NCBI GenBank assembly: GCA_963798805.1
Contig: CAWCVC010000010.1
Location: 1,116,001-1,180,000 of the forward strand
Source of the DNA: CAVZCK01 sp963798805
GTDB lineage: Bacteria > Pseudomonadota > Alphaproteobacteria > Rhizobiales > Rhodomicrobiaceae
Direction of reading: 5' to 3'
Length of the DNA: 64,000 bases
Shown: piece by piece, positions 1 through 8,657 of the stretch
Layout: each line of letters opens with the position of its first letter
Position numbering within the stretch: position 1 is the stretch's first letter
Program-made: the position numbers and the translations under genes
The notes under the pieces: model-generated
Databases searched by the model: none
What the model was told of the DNA's origin: nothing
What the model saw: only the letters and a program-made list of their open reading frames with translations

Positions 1-2034
1 GCCGGCGCCCATCACCGGCTCATCCGGGTGGTTGCAGAGGACGACCTCCACGGCGGGCACCTCGGAGAAGCGCAGGATCGGATAGGCTTCCCAATTGTCG
101 CTGGTGATCCGTGTACGGTCGAAATGCACGGCCTCCTTCACAGTCCAGCTCGTCGCCTGGATGGCCCCACCCTCGATCTGATTGGCAACGCCGTCCGGAT
201 TGATCGCCTCGCCGACATCGGCACCGAGAACCAGACGGCGAACGCGAAGCTCGCGGCCGGCCTCGACCTCAGCGATAACCGCGCAATAGGCGCCGCGCCC
301 CTTATAGCGGGCATAACTGACGCCGTGGCCGATGCCCTCGCTCTTCTGCCGGCCGGCCCAGCCGAAGCGCTCGGCTGCGGCCTCGATCACTGCCTTTGCG
401 CGCGGATCGGAAAGCTGGCGCAGGCGGAAGGCGACCGGATCCTCGCCCGCGTCGGCCGCAAGCTCGTCCATGAAGGATTCGATCGCGAACACATTGGCAA
501 AGGCGCCCAGCGACCGGAGCGCCGAGGTGCGGATTGGCATGTCGGTGACGTGGTGGGTGATGATGCGTAGTACCGGAAGATCGTAGGGTGGCACGGCGTT
601 GCGCTCCGATCCACCGCCGCCCGCGAGCGGGACATTGACCGCCGGCAGTCGAGGAAAGGCCGCCTCGATGTCGGACGCCGCAAGCAGAGTCGGCGTGGCG
701 GCGCGGCCGGGCCGGCTGGTGTGGCCGTTGCTCCAGATCTCGTGCCGCCAAGCCTGAATGCCGCCGGCCGCATCGAGATCGGCTTCGATACCGATCGCCA
801 TGGCCGAGCCGAAGGGCGACCATCCGAGCTCGTCCTCGCGCGACCACTGGACGCGGACCGGGCTGCCCGGAACGGCGCGCGCCAGCAGAACGGCATCCAG
901 CACCACGTCGTCCGCACCATTATGCCCGTAGCAGCCGGCGCCCTCGCGATGTTCGACGACTATCGCCCCGGGCGGCATGGCGAGCAAGATCGAGAGGTCC
1001 TTGCGCAGATTGAAGATGCCCTGGCTGTGCGTCCAGGCGCGCAGCATCGGTTGGCCGTCCTCGGTTTCGGCGAACTGGGCGATGCCACAGGACGGGCCGA
1101 TCGAGGCATGCGCGATAAAGGGCTTTGAGTAGTTCTGCGCGAAGCTTCGCGCGGCGGAAGATGTACCGTCTGCGACGCGATCGACCACGGTGTTCTCTTC
1201 GCTGCGCGCGGATTTCAGCCAAGAGGTCAGGTTGGCTTCATCCGGCAATTGCCGCTCCGGCTCGCGCCAGACCGCCGCCTTGCGCAGAGCCTCAAGCGCG
1301 TGGCCGGCGTGCCATTCGGTATCAGCAACGACGCCGAGGAAGCTGCCATCGCGCACAACCGCCTTGACGCCCGACATCTGCCGGATCGGCTCGGCATCGA
1401 GGCTGACGAGCGTTGCGCCCGGCGCGGAAGGGCGCAGCACGCGGCCATGGAGCATGCCGGGCAGAACCAGATCGTGGATATAGCGCGGCGCGCCGAAGAT
1501 CTTGTCGGGCAGGTCGACCCGCTCGACCGAGGCGCCTGTAAGGCGCCGCGCGGCGACAGATTTCGGCGCAACGGTGCCGGTCGCCTCGCGCTCTAGCAGC
1601 CCTTCGCCCGCCAGATCGGCATAGGAGACGGAGAGATTCCCTTCCCCGCGTATGATGCCGTCCTCGACAGACAGGCTCTCGACCGGAGCGCCGAGCCGCG
1701 CTGCCGCGGCCGCCAGCAGGATCGCCCTCGCCTCGGCGCAGGCCTGGCGCACGGCCATACCGGAATCCTGGATCGACATACTGCCCGAGGTCATGCCTTC
1801 ATTCGGCCCCGCCGCCGTATTCGCCGGGACCGTCCGGATGTGCTCCAGCGCCACATCCAGCTCGTCGGAGGCGATTTGCGCCAGCGCCGTCAGAATCCCC
1901 TGGCCGATCTCGACCTTGCCGGGACAGATTTCCACGACGCCATCGGGCCGCAGCCGGACCCAGCGCGACAGCACGGGATTGGTGCGAAGATTGCCCCGCA
2001 GATTGGAGGCGGCGGTGTTGTCAGGGGTGCTCAT
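1..2034 (-). CDS. Molybdopterin-binding (large) subunit of an IorB-type aldehyde/isoquinoline oxidoreductase, partial at window edge
   Basis: An open frame of 678 codons runs from the ATG at 2034 to the left edge without a stop, so the C-terminus lies outside the window. The protein reads as the xanthine dehydrogenase superfamily large subunit in its two-subunit form: VEIGQG near the N-terminus, PDKIFGAPRYIHD in the middle, GCYGHNGADD, and GGAIQATSW with a following E-A motif near the visible end. The family binds the molybdopterin cofactor and hydroxylates N-heterocycles or oxidises aldehydes; the substrate cannot be read from sequence. There is no signal peptide, which suggests a cytoplasmic enzyme. 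The start overlaps the stop of the iron-sulfur subunit by 4 bp, a typical translationally coupled pair. Whether a C-terminal cytochrome c domain follows, as in some nicotinate dehydrogenases, cannot be seen. Confidence 0.85.
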   Translation of the reverse strand, partial: MSTPDNTAASNLRGNLRTNPVLSRWVRLRPDGVVEICPGKVEIGQGILTALAQIASDELDVALEHIRTVPANTAAGPNEGMTSGSMSIQDSGMAVRQACAEARAILLAAAAARLGAPVESLSVEDGIIRGEGNLSVSYADLAGEGLLEREATGTVAPKSVAARRLTGASVERVDLPDKIFGAPRYIHDLVLPGMLHGRVLRPSAPGATLVSLDAEPIRQMSGVKAVVRDGSFLGVVADTEWHAGHALEALRKAAVWREPERQLPDEANLTSWLKSARSEENTVVDRVADGTSSAARSFAQNYSKPFIAHASIGPSCGIAQFAETEDGQPMLRAWTHSQGIFNLRKDLSILLAMPPGAIVVEHREGAGCYGHNGADDVVLDAVLLARAVPGSPVRVQWSREDELGWSPFGSAMAIGIEADLDAAGGIQAWRHEIWSNGHTSRPGRAATPTLLAASDIEAAFPRLPAVNVPLAGGGGSERNAVPPYDLPVLRIITHHVTDMPIRTSALRSLGAFANVFAIESFMDELAADAGEDPVAFRLRQLSDPRAKAVIEAAAERFGWAGRQKSEGIGHGVSYARYKGRGAYCAVIAEVEAGRELRVRRLVLGADVGEAINPDGVANQIEGGAIQATSWTVKEAVHFDRTRITSDNWEAYPILRFSEVPAVEVVLCNHPDEPVMGAG

Positions 2035-2516
2035 GCCGGGCTCATCTCCTCGGCCGCTCTGAGCACGGCCCGCATGATCCTGTTATGGGCGCCGCAGCGG
2101 CACAGATTGCGGTCGAGCGCCAAGCGGACATCCGCCTCGCTCGGCTTCGGATTTCGCTCTAAAAGCGCGGCGGCGGAAATCAGGATGCCCGAGATGCAAT
2201 AGCCGCATTGCGCCGCCTGCTCGGCGAGAAACGTCTTTTGCAGCGGATGCGGGCGGTCCGGCGTCCCAAGACCTTCGACGGTGGTGATGGATTTGCCCGC
2301 CGCCGACCAGAGTGGCATATCGCAGGCGGTGACCGCATGTCCGTCGACGAGCACATTGCACGCGCCGCACTGGCCCGCGCCGCAGCCGAACCTCGTGCCG
2401 AGGAGGCCGAGTTCGCCACGCAGCACGGCGAGGAGCGACATCTTCGGATCACCCGAGACCCGCACCTCCCTGCCGTTGACCGTGAATTGAATCTCTTCCG
2501 CTACCCCTTGCGCCAT
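2031..2516 (-). CDS. (2Fe-2S)-binding small subunit of IorA-type molybdenum hydroxylase
   Basis: The 161-residue protein has the two [2Fe-2S] cluster motifs of this family. The N-terminal plant-ferredoxin-type cluster is CGAGQCGACNV with a later C, and the C-terminal cluster is CGYCISG followed by NLCRCGAH. It passes electrons from the molybdenum subunit encoded next to it. The start at 2516 was chosen because the frame stays open further upstream, but this ATG has a GAAGGGGA Shine-Dalgarno sequence directly before it and family members begin here. The 3' end overlaps the large subunit gene by 4 bp. Subunits of this type often hand electrons to a cytochrome rather than to NAD, which fits the cytochrome b561 gene just upstream. 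Confidence 0.92.
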   Translation of the reverse strand: MAQGVAEEIQFTVNGREVRVSGDPKMSLLAVLRGELGLLGTRFGCGAGQCGACNVLVDGHAVTACDMPLWSAAGKSITTVEGLGTPDRPHPLQKTFLAEQAAQCGYCISGILISAAALLERNPKPSEADVRLALDRNLCRCGAHNRIMRAVLRAAEEMSPA

Positions 2517-2610
2517 TTCCCCTTCGCCCCAGAACCGTTGGCGGCTTATGCGCCGCTTGCAGGGAGCAAATGGTAATCGAACGATAAATTGTTCGCCAGC
2601 AGAATGCGCC

Positions 2611-3192
2611 TCAGACCGAGAACATGCGCTGGAGAACGCGGTGACCGTAAAGCTGATGCAGCACGGCAAGAGCGGCGTGGCCGATCAGATAGGCCCACAT
2701 CAGATTGGCGAGCAGGTGATGCAAAGTCAGGGACTGGCGGCCGAAATCGGTCAGCGCGCCGTCCGGCGCCATCTGCGTGTAGACGATGGTTCCGGTCACC
2801 GCCATGACGGTGGCAGTCAGCAGGCCGAGGCCATGAACGGCGCTCGCAAGGGGCGTTTCCTCGGCGGGCATCGGTAGGTGAAGCCTGGCCAGCGCCAGTG
2901 CATGCGCACCGAAATCTGTCGCGACGGCCCCAAGGCGCCTAGCCGAGAACCAGGGAAAGAGAGAGCCCAGGCCGTGTTCGCGCTGGCGGATCGTGCCCCA
3001 GAGCCAGAAGAGAATAATCACGCCCATGCTGGCGAGACCGACATATTCGTGCACATCGAAAGCAAAGTCACCTGCACGACTGGGAGGTCGCGGCCGGTGC
3101 ATGACAAGGCTGCCGAAAAGCTGATAGAGCACCGCGGCCGCAAGCAGGAAATGGAGCAACCGGGTCGGTGCCGACCGTTTCCTACCTTCCAT
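2611..3192 (-). CDS. Cytochrome b561-type membrane protein
   Basis: The 193-residue protein has four hydrophobic segments (about residues 12-30, 47-64, 105-128 and 150-172). Histidines sit where b561 proteins bind two hemes: near the N-terminus (LLHFLL), in segment two (VHEYVG), and the pair LHHLLANLMW and GHAALAVLHQ at the end. Members shuttle electrons between quinone and partner dehydrogenases in the cytoplasmic membrane. The start at 3192 has an AGGAGA Shine-Dalgarno about 11 nt upstream; the frame is open further upstream without a better start. It lies 94 bp before the molybdenum hydroxylase genes on the same strand, so I infer that it is their membrane electron acceptor. Confidence 0.85.
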   Translation of the reverse strand: MEGRKRSAPTRLLHFLLAAAVLYQLFGSLVMHRPRPPSRAGDFAFDVHEYVGLASMGVIILFWLWGTIRQREHGLGSLFPWFSARRLGAVATDFGAHALALARLHLPMPAEETPLASAVHGLGLLTATVMAVTGTIVYTQMAPDGALTDFGRQSLTLHHLLANLMWAYLIGHAALAVLHQLYGHRVLQRMFSV

Positions 3193-3342
3193 GCGTGATC
3201 TCGTCTCCTGCAAGCGATCGGCATTACTTGATCCGGTGCGCTCAAGCATCTCAATAATCCCAAGCAATTTCCCATAAGCCTGGGCTAGCAAGCGGAAATT
3301 GAATATCCGATGAAATCGCCAAGGCGCGTCGCTACGCCGCGC

Positions 3343-4794
3343 TCACGCCAGCCTGGGGCGAGCACTGGGTTGCGCCTCGATCGGCCGTCTGGCTGCTGCA
3401 TCGGCCTCGACCTGGATGCGCGCAAACCGGCTGCGGTCGGGAAATATCAGCCTGACCTCGAGTTCCGGCGCGTTGTCGCCGAGGGAAATTCCGATCCCGT
3501 GGATTGCCGCGATCGAGCGCACCAGCGCCAGCCCCAGCCCGTTGCCCGGTGTCTTGCAGCTGCGCTCCAGCCGGAAGAACGGCTGAAAGATCTTCCTGCG
3601 ACGCTCGGCCGGAATGCCGGGCCCGGTATCGGCCAGAACCAGCATCACACGTCCGCCATTGCTGCCGAGCCACAGGCTGATGAGGGCTCCCTTCGGACAA
3701 TGGTTGATCGCATTCTCGATCAGATTGACCAGCATCTGCGCGATCAGTTCCCGATGGCCCTGCACGTAATGTCCCGGCGCGATTTTTGCCGTGAGGCGCT
3801 GCCCCTTCTCGGCGACAAGCGGCTGATAAATATCGACGAGTTCCGATGCAAGCTCCGACAGGTCGACCGTCTTGAACAGCTTGCGCATGTCGAGCGCTTC
3901 GATCTGTCCGATCTGGAGCAATGCATCGAAGATCCGCAGGATCTGATCCGTATCGGCCTTGGCCTTTTCGAGCGCGGCAAGGCAGCCTTCGATGGTCGGC
4001 TCGCCCGATCGGGCGGTATCGAGCCGCTGCCGCAGCCGGCCGAGCGGCGTTCGCAGATCATGGGCGATGTCGTTCGTCACCTGCTTCATCGTGCCCATGA
4101 GCTCTTCGATGCGCTCGAGCATGGCGTTAATGCTTTGCGAGAGCTGATCGAATTCATCGCCGCTGCCGCGCACGGGCAGGCGGCGGGACAAATCGCCTGC
4201 CATGATCCTGCGGCTGGCGCGGTGGATCGTCGAGACGCGGGCAAGCGCCGCACGGCTGAGCAGCAGGCCACTGCCGAGAGCGAGCGGCAGCGCCAAGGCG
4301 AGAGAGCTGATCAGCGACTTGATGATGATATCGCGCAGGTCGTTGGCCTGGTCCATGCCCGCGCCCACGACCAGGAGATTGCGGTTCGCGAGGCGGCTGC
4401 CCAGCATCAGCAGGAGTGACCCGCCTTCGTCCCCGGGATCGACGATGTTGTTCTTGATGTAGACCTCGTTCCAGCCTTCGATCAGCTTGTCGGTCGGCAA
4501 ATTGCCGAAGAGCTGGTTGTCCTGCTTATCGAGGATGGCGTAGAGGAACATGCCCGTCGACGGCGCGTTCAGATGCACCTGGATGGTGCGCGAAAGCTCA
4601 TCATAGCCGCCTTTCTTGAAGATACTCTGCAGGAACGACATTTCGGCTCTGACCTGGTCCCGGAGAGTCTTCTTGAATTCGAACGAGGCATGAAAATAGA
4701 TGAACGTCATCATGAACGTCACCGTCATGCCGAAGAACAGCAGGTACAAGAGCGTGATGCGGAACGGCGAGCTGCGGAAAATGGCCGGGATCAT
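3343..4794 (-). CDS. Sensor histidine kinase (HAMP, HisKA, HATPase_c)
   Basis: The protein has 483 residues. Membrane segment 1 spans about residues 12-34, a periplasmic sensor region of about 120 residues follows, and membrane segment 2 spans about 160-180. After that come a HAMP linker and the dimerisation domain with the phospho-accepting His245 in HDLRTPLGRLR. The ATP-binding domain shows NAINHC (N box), DTGPGIP (G1) and GLGLAL (G2). The ATG at 4794 overlaps the stop of the response regulator by 4 bp, so the pair is cotranscribed and translationally coupled. The signal is not evident from sequence. The genes for the b561/molybdenum hydroxylase follow 150 bp downstream on the same strand and are the nearest candidate targets. 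Confidence 0.93.
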   Translation of the reverse strand: MIPAIFRSSPFRITLLYLLFFGMTVTFMMTFIYFHASFEFKKTLRDQVRAEMSFLQSIFKKGGYDELSRTIQVHLNAPSTGMFLYAILDKQDNQLFGNLPTDKLIEGWNEVYIKNNIVDPGDEGGSLLLMLGSRLANRNLLVVGAGMDQANDLRDIIIKSLISSLALALPLALGSGLLLSRAALARVSTIHRASRRIMAGDLSRRLPVRGSGDEFDQLSQSINAMLERIEELMGTMKQVTNDIAHDLRTPLGRLRQRLDTARSGEPTIEGCLAALEKAKADTDQILRIFDALLQIGQIEALDMRKLFKTVDLSELASELVDIYQPLVAEKGQRLTAKIAPGHYVQGHRELIAQMLVNLIENAINHCPKGALISLWLGSNGGRVMLVLADTGPGIPAERRRKIFQPFFRLERSCKTPGNGLGLALVRSIAAIHGIGISLGDNAPELEVRLIFPDRSRFARIQVEADAAARRPIEAQPSARPRLA

Positions 4795-5477
4795 TTTGCG
4801 GCGCCATGCGATTCGAGCACATATCCGGAGCCGCGCAGAGTATGCAGGAGCGGCTCTCGGAACGGCCTGTCGATCTTGTTGCGCAGGCGGGAGATATTCG
4901 CCTCGATCACCTTGGTCTTCGGGTCGAAATGAAAATCCCAAACCCGGTCGAGCAGCATCGTCCGGGTCACGACCCGGCCCTTATTGCGCATGAAATATTC
5001 CAGCATCCGGAATTCGAGCGGCTGCAGATCGATTTCCTGGCCGCCGCGCGTCACCTTGCGGCGAATCAGGTCCATTTCGAGATCACCGACCCGCAACACC
5101 GTCTCCGACTGGGTGATGGGCGGACGGCGGCTAAGCGCCTGCACGCGGGCGCGCAGTTCGGCGAATGCGAAGGGCTTGACGAGATAATCATCGCCGCCGG
5201 CCTCGAGGCCTTTGACCCGGTCTTCGATGCTGCTCATGGTGGTCAGGAAAATCACCGGTGTGGTGCCACCATTGGCCCTGAACGTCCGCACGATCGAAAG
5301 CCCGTCCATGTCCGGCAGCGCACGGTCGACGATCAGGATATCGTGGGTCTTGTTCGACGCGAGAAGCAGGCCATCGCGGCCGTCGCCGGCGACTTCGACG
5401 ACATGGCCGTCCTGCTTCAGCCCCGAAGCGATATAGCCGGCTGTCTCCTCATCATCCTCGATCAACAAAACCTTCAT
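4791..5477 (-). CDS. OmpR/PhoB-family response regulator
   Basis: The 228-residue protein has a receiver domain at residues 1-115, with acidic residues E7-D8-D9, the phosphorylation site Asp51 in LIVDRALPD and the conserved Lys in LVKPF. A winged-helix DNA-binding domain (about 130-225) ends with the typical LHTLRGSGYVL. It is the first gene of a two-gene operon with the kinase at 3343-4794 and overlaps it by 4 bp. The DNA target is unknown. By family rule it should bind direct repeats in nearby promoters, possibly its own or that of the downstream oxidoreductase genes. Confidence 0.95.
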   Translation of the reverse strand: MKVLLIEDDEETAGYIASGLKQDGHVVEVAGDGRDGLLLASNKTHDILIVDRALPDMDGLSIVRTFRANGGTTPVIFLTTMSSIEDRVKGLEAGGDDYLVKPFAFAELRARVQALSRRPPITQSETVLRVGDLEMDLIRRKVTRGGQEIDLQPLEFRMLEYFMRNKGRVVTRTMLLDRVWDFHFDPKTKVIEANISRLRNKIDRPFREPLLHTLRGSGYVLESHGAAK

Positions 5478-5613
5478 CTGTTAATCCCATTGCCGCTTGC
5501 CGCAAATTCGAGCGTTGCGCATGAATTCAGCCAGCGGGCAGCGGATCGATATTTGCCGTACTTGGCGGCCGGTCAAAACGCGCACGCTTTACATATTTAC
5601 GCAAGTCTGTGGG

Positions 5614-6840
5614 CTATTTGCGGCGCCGCCACGTCACAAACGAACTGGCAGCGTAATTCCATACCGCACCGGCCACCGCCCCCGCAATACCAGACGCCCA
5701 CCAGGAATATCGGCGGGTGAATAACAGATGGGCAACGCCGATATTGCCGATGAGGCCGAACGAGCAGACGGCATAGAATGAGATCAGGCCGATGAGAAAA
5801 CGCAGGCCGCGGAGCCGCCGGTCGCAGAAGGTGACGCGGTTGTTGAACCAGAAATTGGAGGTCATGGCCGTGAACGACGCAGCGACCTGAGCGGCATCGA
5901 AGCTGATGCCGGCCGTCAAAGCCAGACGCAATGCCGTCAGATGCACGAGCACGCCGCTCGCGCCGACCATCAGAAACAGCACGAATTCGGTGGGGACATA
6001 GCGCCCGGCAGTCTTGTCGATCAGCATGCGCGCGAAAGCCATCAACACCGACATGTCGAGCTTGCTCTCACCGGCAAGGCGCGCGCGAAACACCATGGGC
6101 ACCTCGATCACCCGCACCGGCTTCGGCAGGGACACCAATATATCGAGCAGGATCTTGAAGCCCTGGCCGGAAAGCGCGCCTGCCACCGTGTCGAAAAGCG
6201 CGCGCGGCATCATGAAAAAGCCGCTCATCGGATCGTGGATCTCGACCCCGAGGAAGCGCTGTGCCGCCAGCGTTCCGAACCGGCTCATGGTGTGGCGCTG
6301 TTTCGCCGCCAGCCCGCCGGCATCGCCCCCGCCGAGATAGCGGCTGCCGATCACCATCTCGGCGGCTCGGTTGCGCAACAGGTTCAGCATATGTGCGAGG
6401 AGCGCTTCGTCATGCTGCCCGTCGCCGTCCATGACCGCCACATATTCGGCCGACGACGAAAGGATGCCTTCGATGACTGCGCTGGATAAGCCGCGGCGCC
6501 CGATTCGCCGGATGCACCTAACCCGCGTGTCTTTCTCTGCCAGGCTTCGCGCCAGCGCGCTGGTGCCGTCCGGACTGTCGTCATCGACGAAGATGATCTC
6601 CCAGTCCCCGGCCGGCAGTGCCGCTTCGATACCGGCGACGATCGCCCCAACATTGCCGCTCTCATTGTAGGTCGGAATGATGATCGACAGGCTCGGCGCT
6701 TTGCGCTGGACCGCCTTTGCCTCTCGCGCCTTTCCGGCGCCGACGAGTTCCGCCAGAAATTCGCGTTCACGCTCAGCCGCCTCCGCGCGCACTTCGGTGC
6801 CCGGCATCTCACCGGCATCCTCAGCCCAGCTTTCAGCCAT
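5614..6840 (-). CDS. GT2 glycosyltransferase (dolichol-phosphate mannosyltransferase-like) fused to a GtrA membrane domain
   Basis: The protein has 408 residues. The N-terminal GT-A domain starts with IIIPTYNESGN and carries the nucleotide-sugar and metal motifs VDDDSPDGT and MDGDGQHD. This architecture makes polyprenyl-phosphate sugars. From about residue 285, four hydrophobic segments match the GtrA domain and end in WNYAASSFVTWRRRK, a characteristic GtrA terminus. The start at 6840 lies inside the end of the upstream GT39 gene (8-bp overlap). I infer that this enzyme charges the lipid carrier with a sugar and the GT39 enzyme uses it. The target glycan is unknown. Confidence 0.9.
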   Translation of the reverse strand: MAESWAEDAGEMPGTEVRAEAAEREREFLAELVGAGKAREAKAVQRKAPSLSIIIPTYNESGNVGAIVAGIEAALPAGDWEIIFVDDDSPDGTSALARSLAEKDTRVRCIRRIGRRGLSSAVIEGILSSSAEYVAVMDGDGQHDEALLAHMLNLLRNRAAEMVIGSRYLGGGDAGGLAAKQRHTMSRFGTLAAQRFLGVEIHDPMSGFFMMPRALFDTVAGALSGQGFKILLDILVSLPKPVRVIEVPMVFRARLAGESKLDMSVLMAFARMLIDKTAGRYVPTEFVLFLMVGASGVLVHLTALRLALTAGISFDAAQVAASFTAMTSNFWFNNRVTFCDRRLRGLRFLIGLISFYAVCSFGLIGNIGVAHLLFTRRYSWWASGIAGAVAGAVWNYAASSFVTWRRRK

Positions 6841-8299
6841 TGGATTTCCGTATCGCGCGATAGACATAATAGGTCTGCAGCGCGCAGCCGCCTTGCTTGC
6901 GCGCGACGGTCCTCGCCGCGCCGAGCGGCTGGAACAGACCGGTGAGATTGGCGGGCAGATCGGGCTTGCGTGAAACGATGAGGCCATGCTTGCCGGGCGG
7001 CGGCACGGGCTCGGCAAAGCCGATATAGCGCGGCTCCGTCGCGACATGGATTATCGCGAGCGTTCTCGGAGCATAAAAGCGCAGGATGCTCGCCGTCGCA
7101 TAGTCCGGCACGATGATCCGCTCGGTGCCCTCGTGGCTTGCCAGATCGGCGATTTCACCGACGAACTCCAGGTTGCCGCGCATGACCCTGAGCGGATCGT
7201 TCCGGAGGCAGAGCAGGTCGGGGCTCAGCGCATATCCCCATACCAGTATCACCAGCCCGGCGCCGCTCATCAGCCCCCAGCGCGACCAGCGCCAGAACGC
7301 TCCGGCATCGGGCGCCTCGGCCGCAAGTGCAGCGAGAGCAAGAAAAGCGGCGGGCCAGGCGGGAGCCGGCCAGTTCGCCTGCACGCGCAGGAAAGGCGAT
7401 TGCAGCAGGAAGAAGCCGGCCGGCACCAGGAACAGGCTGACCAGCAGCATGTCGACCGGCCTTCGGTCACTCAGCGCGCGCCCGCCCGCCTGCCAGATGG
7501 CCAGTATCAAAAGACCGAAGAGCAGCGGCGTGATCACGCCGATCTGACCGCCGATGAATTCGGCGACATAGCCGGGATGCAGGCCATGCGACCAGTCGAG
7601 CCGCCCGCCCTGCTTGCCGAACGAAACCCAGCCGTGCTCGTAGTTCCAGATCAAGACCGGGGAGAAGCACAGGCACGCCAGGGCAAGCGCGATCCAAGGC
7701 CAGGGCGTCTTCAGCCAGCACCGGATCGCCGGGCTGGCCAGCATCCAGAACAGCACGGAAAACGCCGTCAGCGCCGCGGTGTATTTGCTCAACATCGCGA
7801 GCCCGCCGGCAATCCCGGCAAGCGGCCACCAGTACCACTCCGGCTCGAGGCACAGCCTGACGAGTGACCAGATCATCAGGCTGAGAAAGAACATCAGCGG
7901 CGCATCCGGCGTCATCAGAATGCTGCCGGCGCCGAGAAGCAGCGTTGCCTGCATGCCGAAGCCGGCAAGCAGCGCGGCGCGTTCGCCGTAAAGCCGCTCG
8001 GCCGCGTCGAAGATCAGCCAGGAGGCGATGAAGGTGGTGAACTGCCCGATCAGCCTGACGCCCAGCTCGCTGTCGCCGGCGATCGCGGTGCCGGCCCAGA
8101 TCAGCCAGGCCACCATCGGCGGATGGTCGTAATAGGAGAGCTGAGGATTCTGCGCCCAGTACCAGTAATAGGCCTCGTCGAAATGGAGCTCGAGACTGTC
8201 GGCGACGAGCAGCCGGAAGAAGGTGATCAGCGCCAGCCCGCAAAGGAAGATCGTCCGCGCAGACCATCCCGCGCTGGGAGCAGCCTCCGAAACCGTCAC
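6833..8299 (-). CDS. GT39-family membrane glycosyltransferase (ArnT/PMT-like)
   Basis: The 488-residue protein has about ten membrane segments and the GT39 luminal motif FDEAYYWYWAQ near the N-terminus, whose Asp-Glu is the catalytic acidic pair. A second loop signature is YYDHPPMV. Family members move a sugar from a polyprenyl-phosphate donor to lipid A, protein or another periplasmic acceptor. I chose the GTG at 8299 because GGAGGAAAG sits 6 nt before it; an in-frame ATG further upstream has no such site and would add 58 poorly conserved residues. It overlaps the GT2-GtrA gene by 8 bp and is the first gene of that pair. Confidence 0.88.
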   Translation of the reverse strand: MTVSEAAPSAGWSARTIFLCGLALITFFRLLVADSLELHFDEAYYWYWAQNPQLSYYDHPPMVAWLIWAGTAIAGDSELGVRLIGQFTTFIASWLIFDAAERLYGERAALLAGFGMQATLLLGAGSILMTPDAPLMFFLSLMIWSLVRLCLEPEWYWWPLAGIAGGLAMLSKYTAALTAFSVLFWMLASPAIRCWLKTPWPWIALALACLCFSPVLIWNYEHGWVSFGKQGGRLDWSHGLHPGYVAEFIGGQIGVITPLLFGLLILAIWQAGGRALSDRRPVDMLLVSLFLVPAGFFLLQSPFLRVQANWPAPAWPAAFLALAALAAEAPDAGAFWRWSRWGLMSGAGLVILVWGYALSPDLLCLRNDPLRVMRGNLEFVGEIADLASHEGTERIIVPDYATASILRFYAPRTLAIIHVATEPRYIGFAEPVPPPGKHGLIVSRKPDLPANLTGLFQPLGAARTVARKQGGCALQTYYVYRAIRKSNG

Positions 8300-8657
8300 C
8301 AATCTTTCCTCCCTCTGCCGGACCGGGGTGAGAGACCCCGCGCCAGTGCCGTTCAAGCTCAGCCGGTTGTTAGAGCCGCCGTATCCGTTGCCGCACCCCT
8401 CGTTTCGCCGAACGAGCGCCGCTCGATGCCGCCGGGCACTTGAAGCTGCGCTCGGCCAGCAATAGCGAGGCAAGGTTGCGGGCGGTTCTGCATGCGGTTA
8501 CATTTTTGTAACCTCGGAAATGAGCGCTCAGGAGCGTTACCGAAGATTAGAGAGGCGATCAGTTTCCGGGCTAAACACAAGCCGCGCAGCGATTGGGATT
8601 CTGAGCCTTCTCTGTGCCGGCCCTTGCAGGAAATCCGCGCTCCAGTAAATTCGGCAA
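8300..8657. other. Intergenic region between divergent GT39 and kinase genes
   Basis: This 358-bp divergent spacer must hold the promoters for both the glycosyltransferase pair and the kinase/enolase-like cluster. I see no convincing gene, tRNA or strong hairpin in it. The stretch around 8500-8530 is locally AT-rich (a T-run followed by GTAACC) and is a plausible promoter area, but I cannot name -35/-10 boxes with confidence. Confidence 0.5.
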
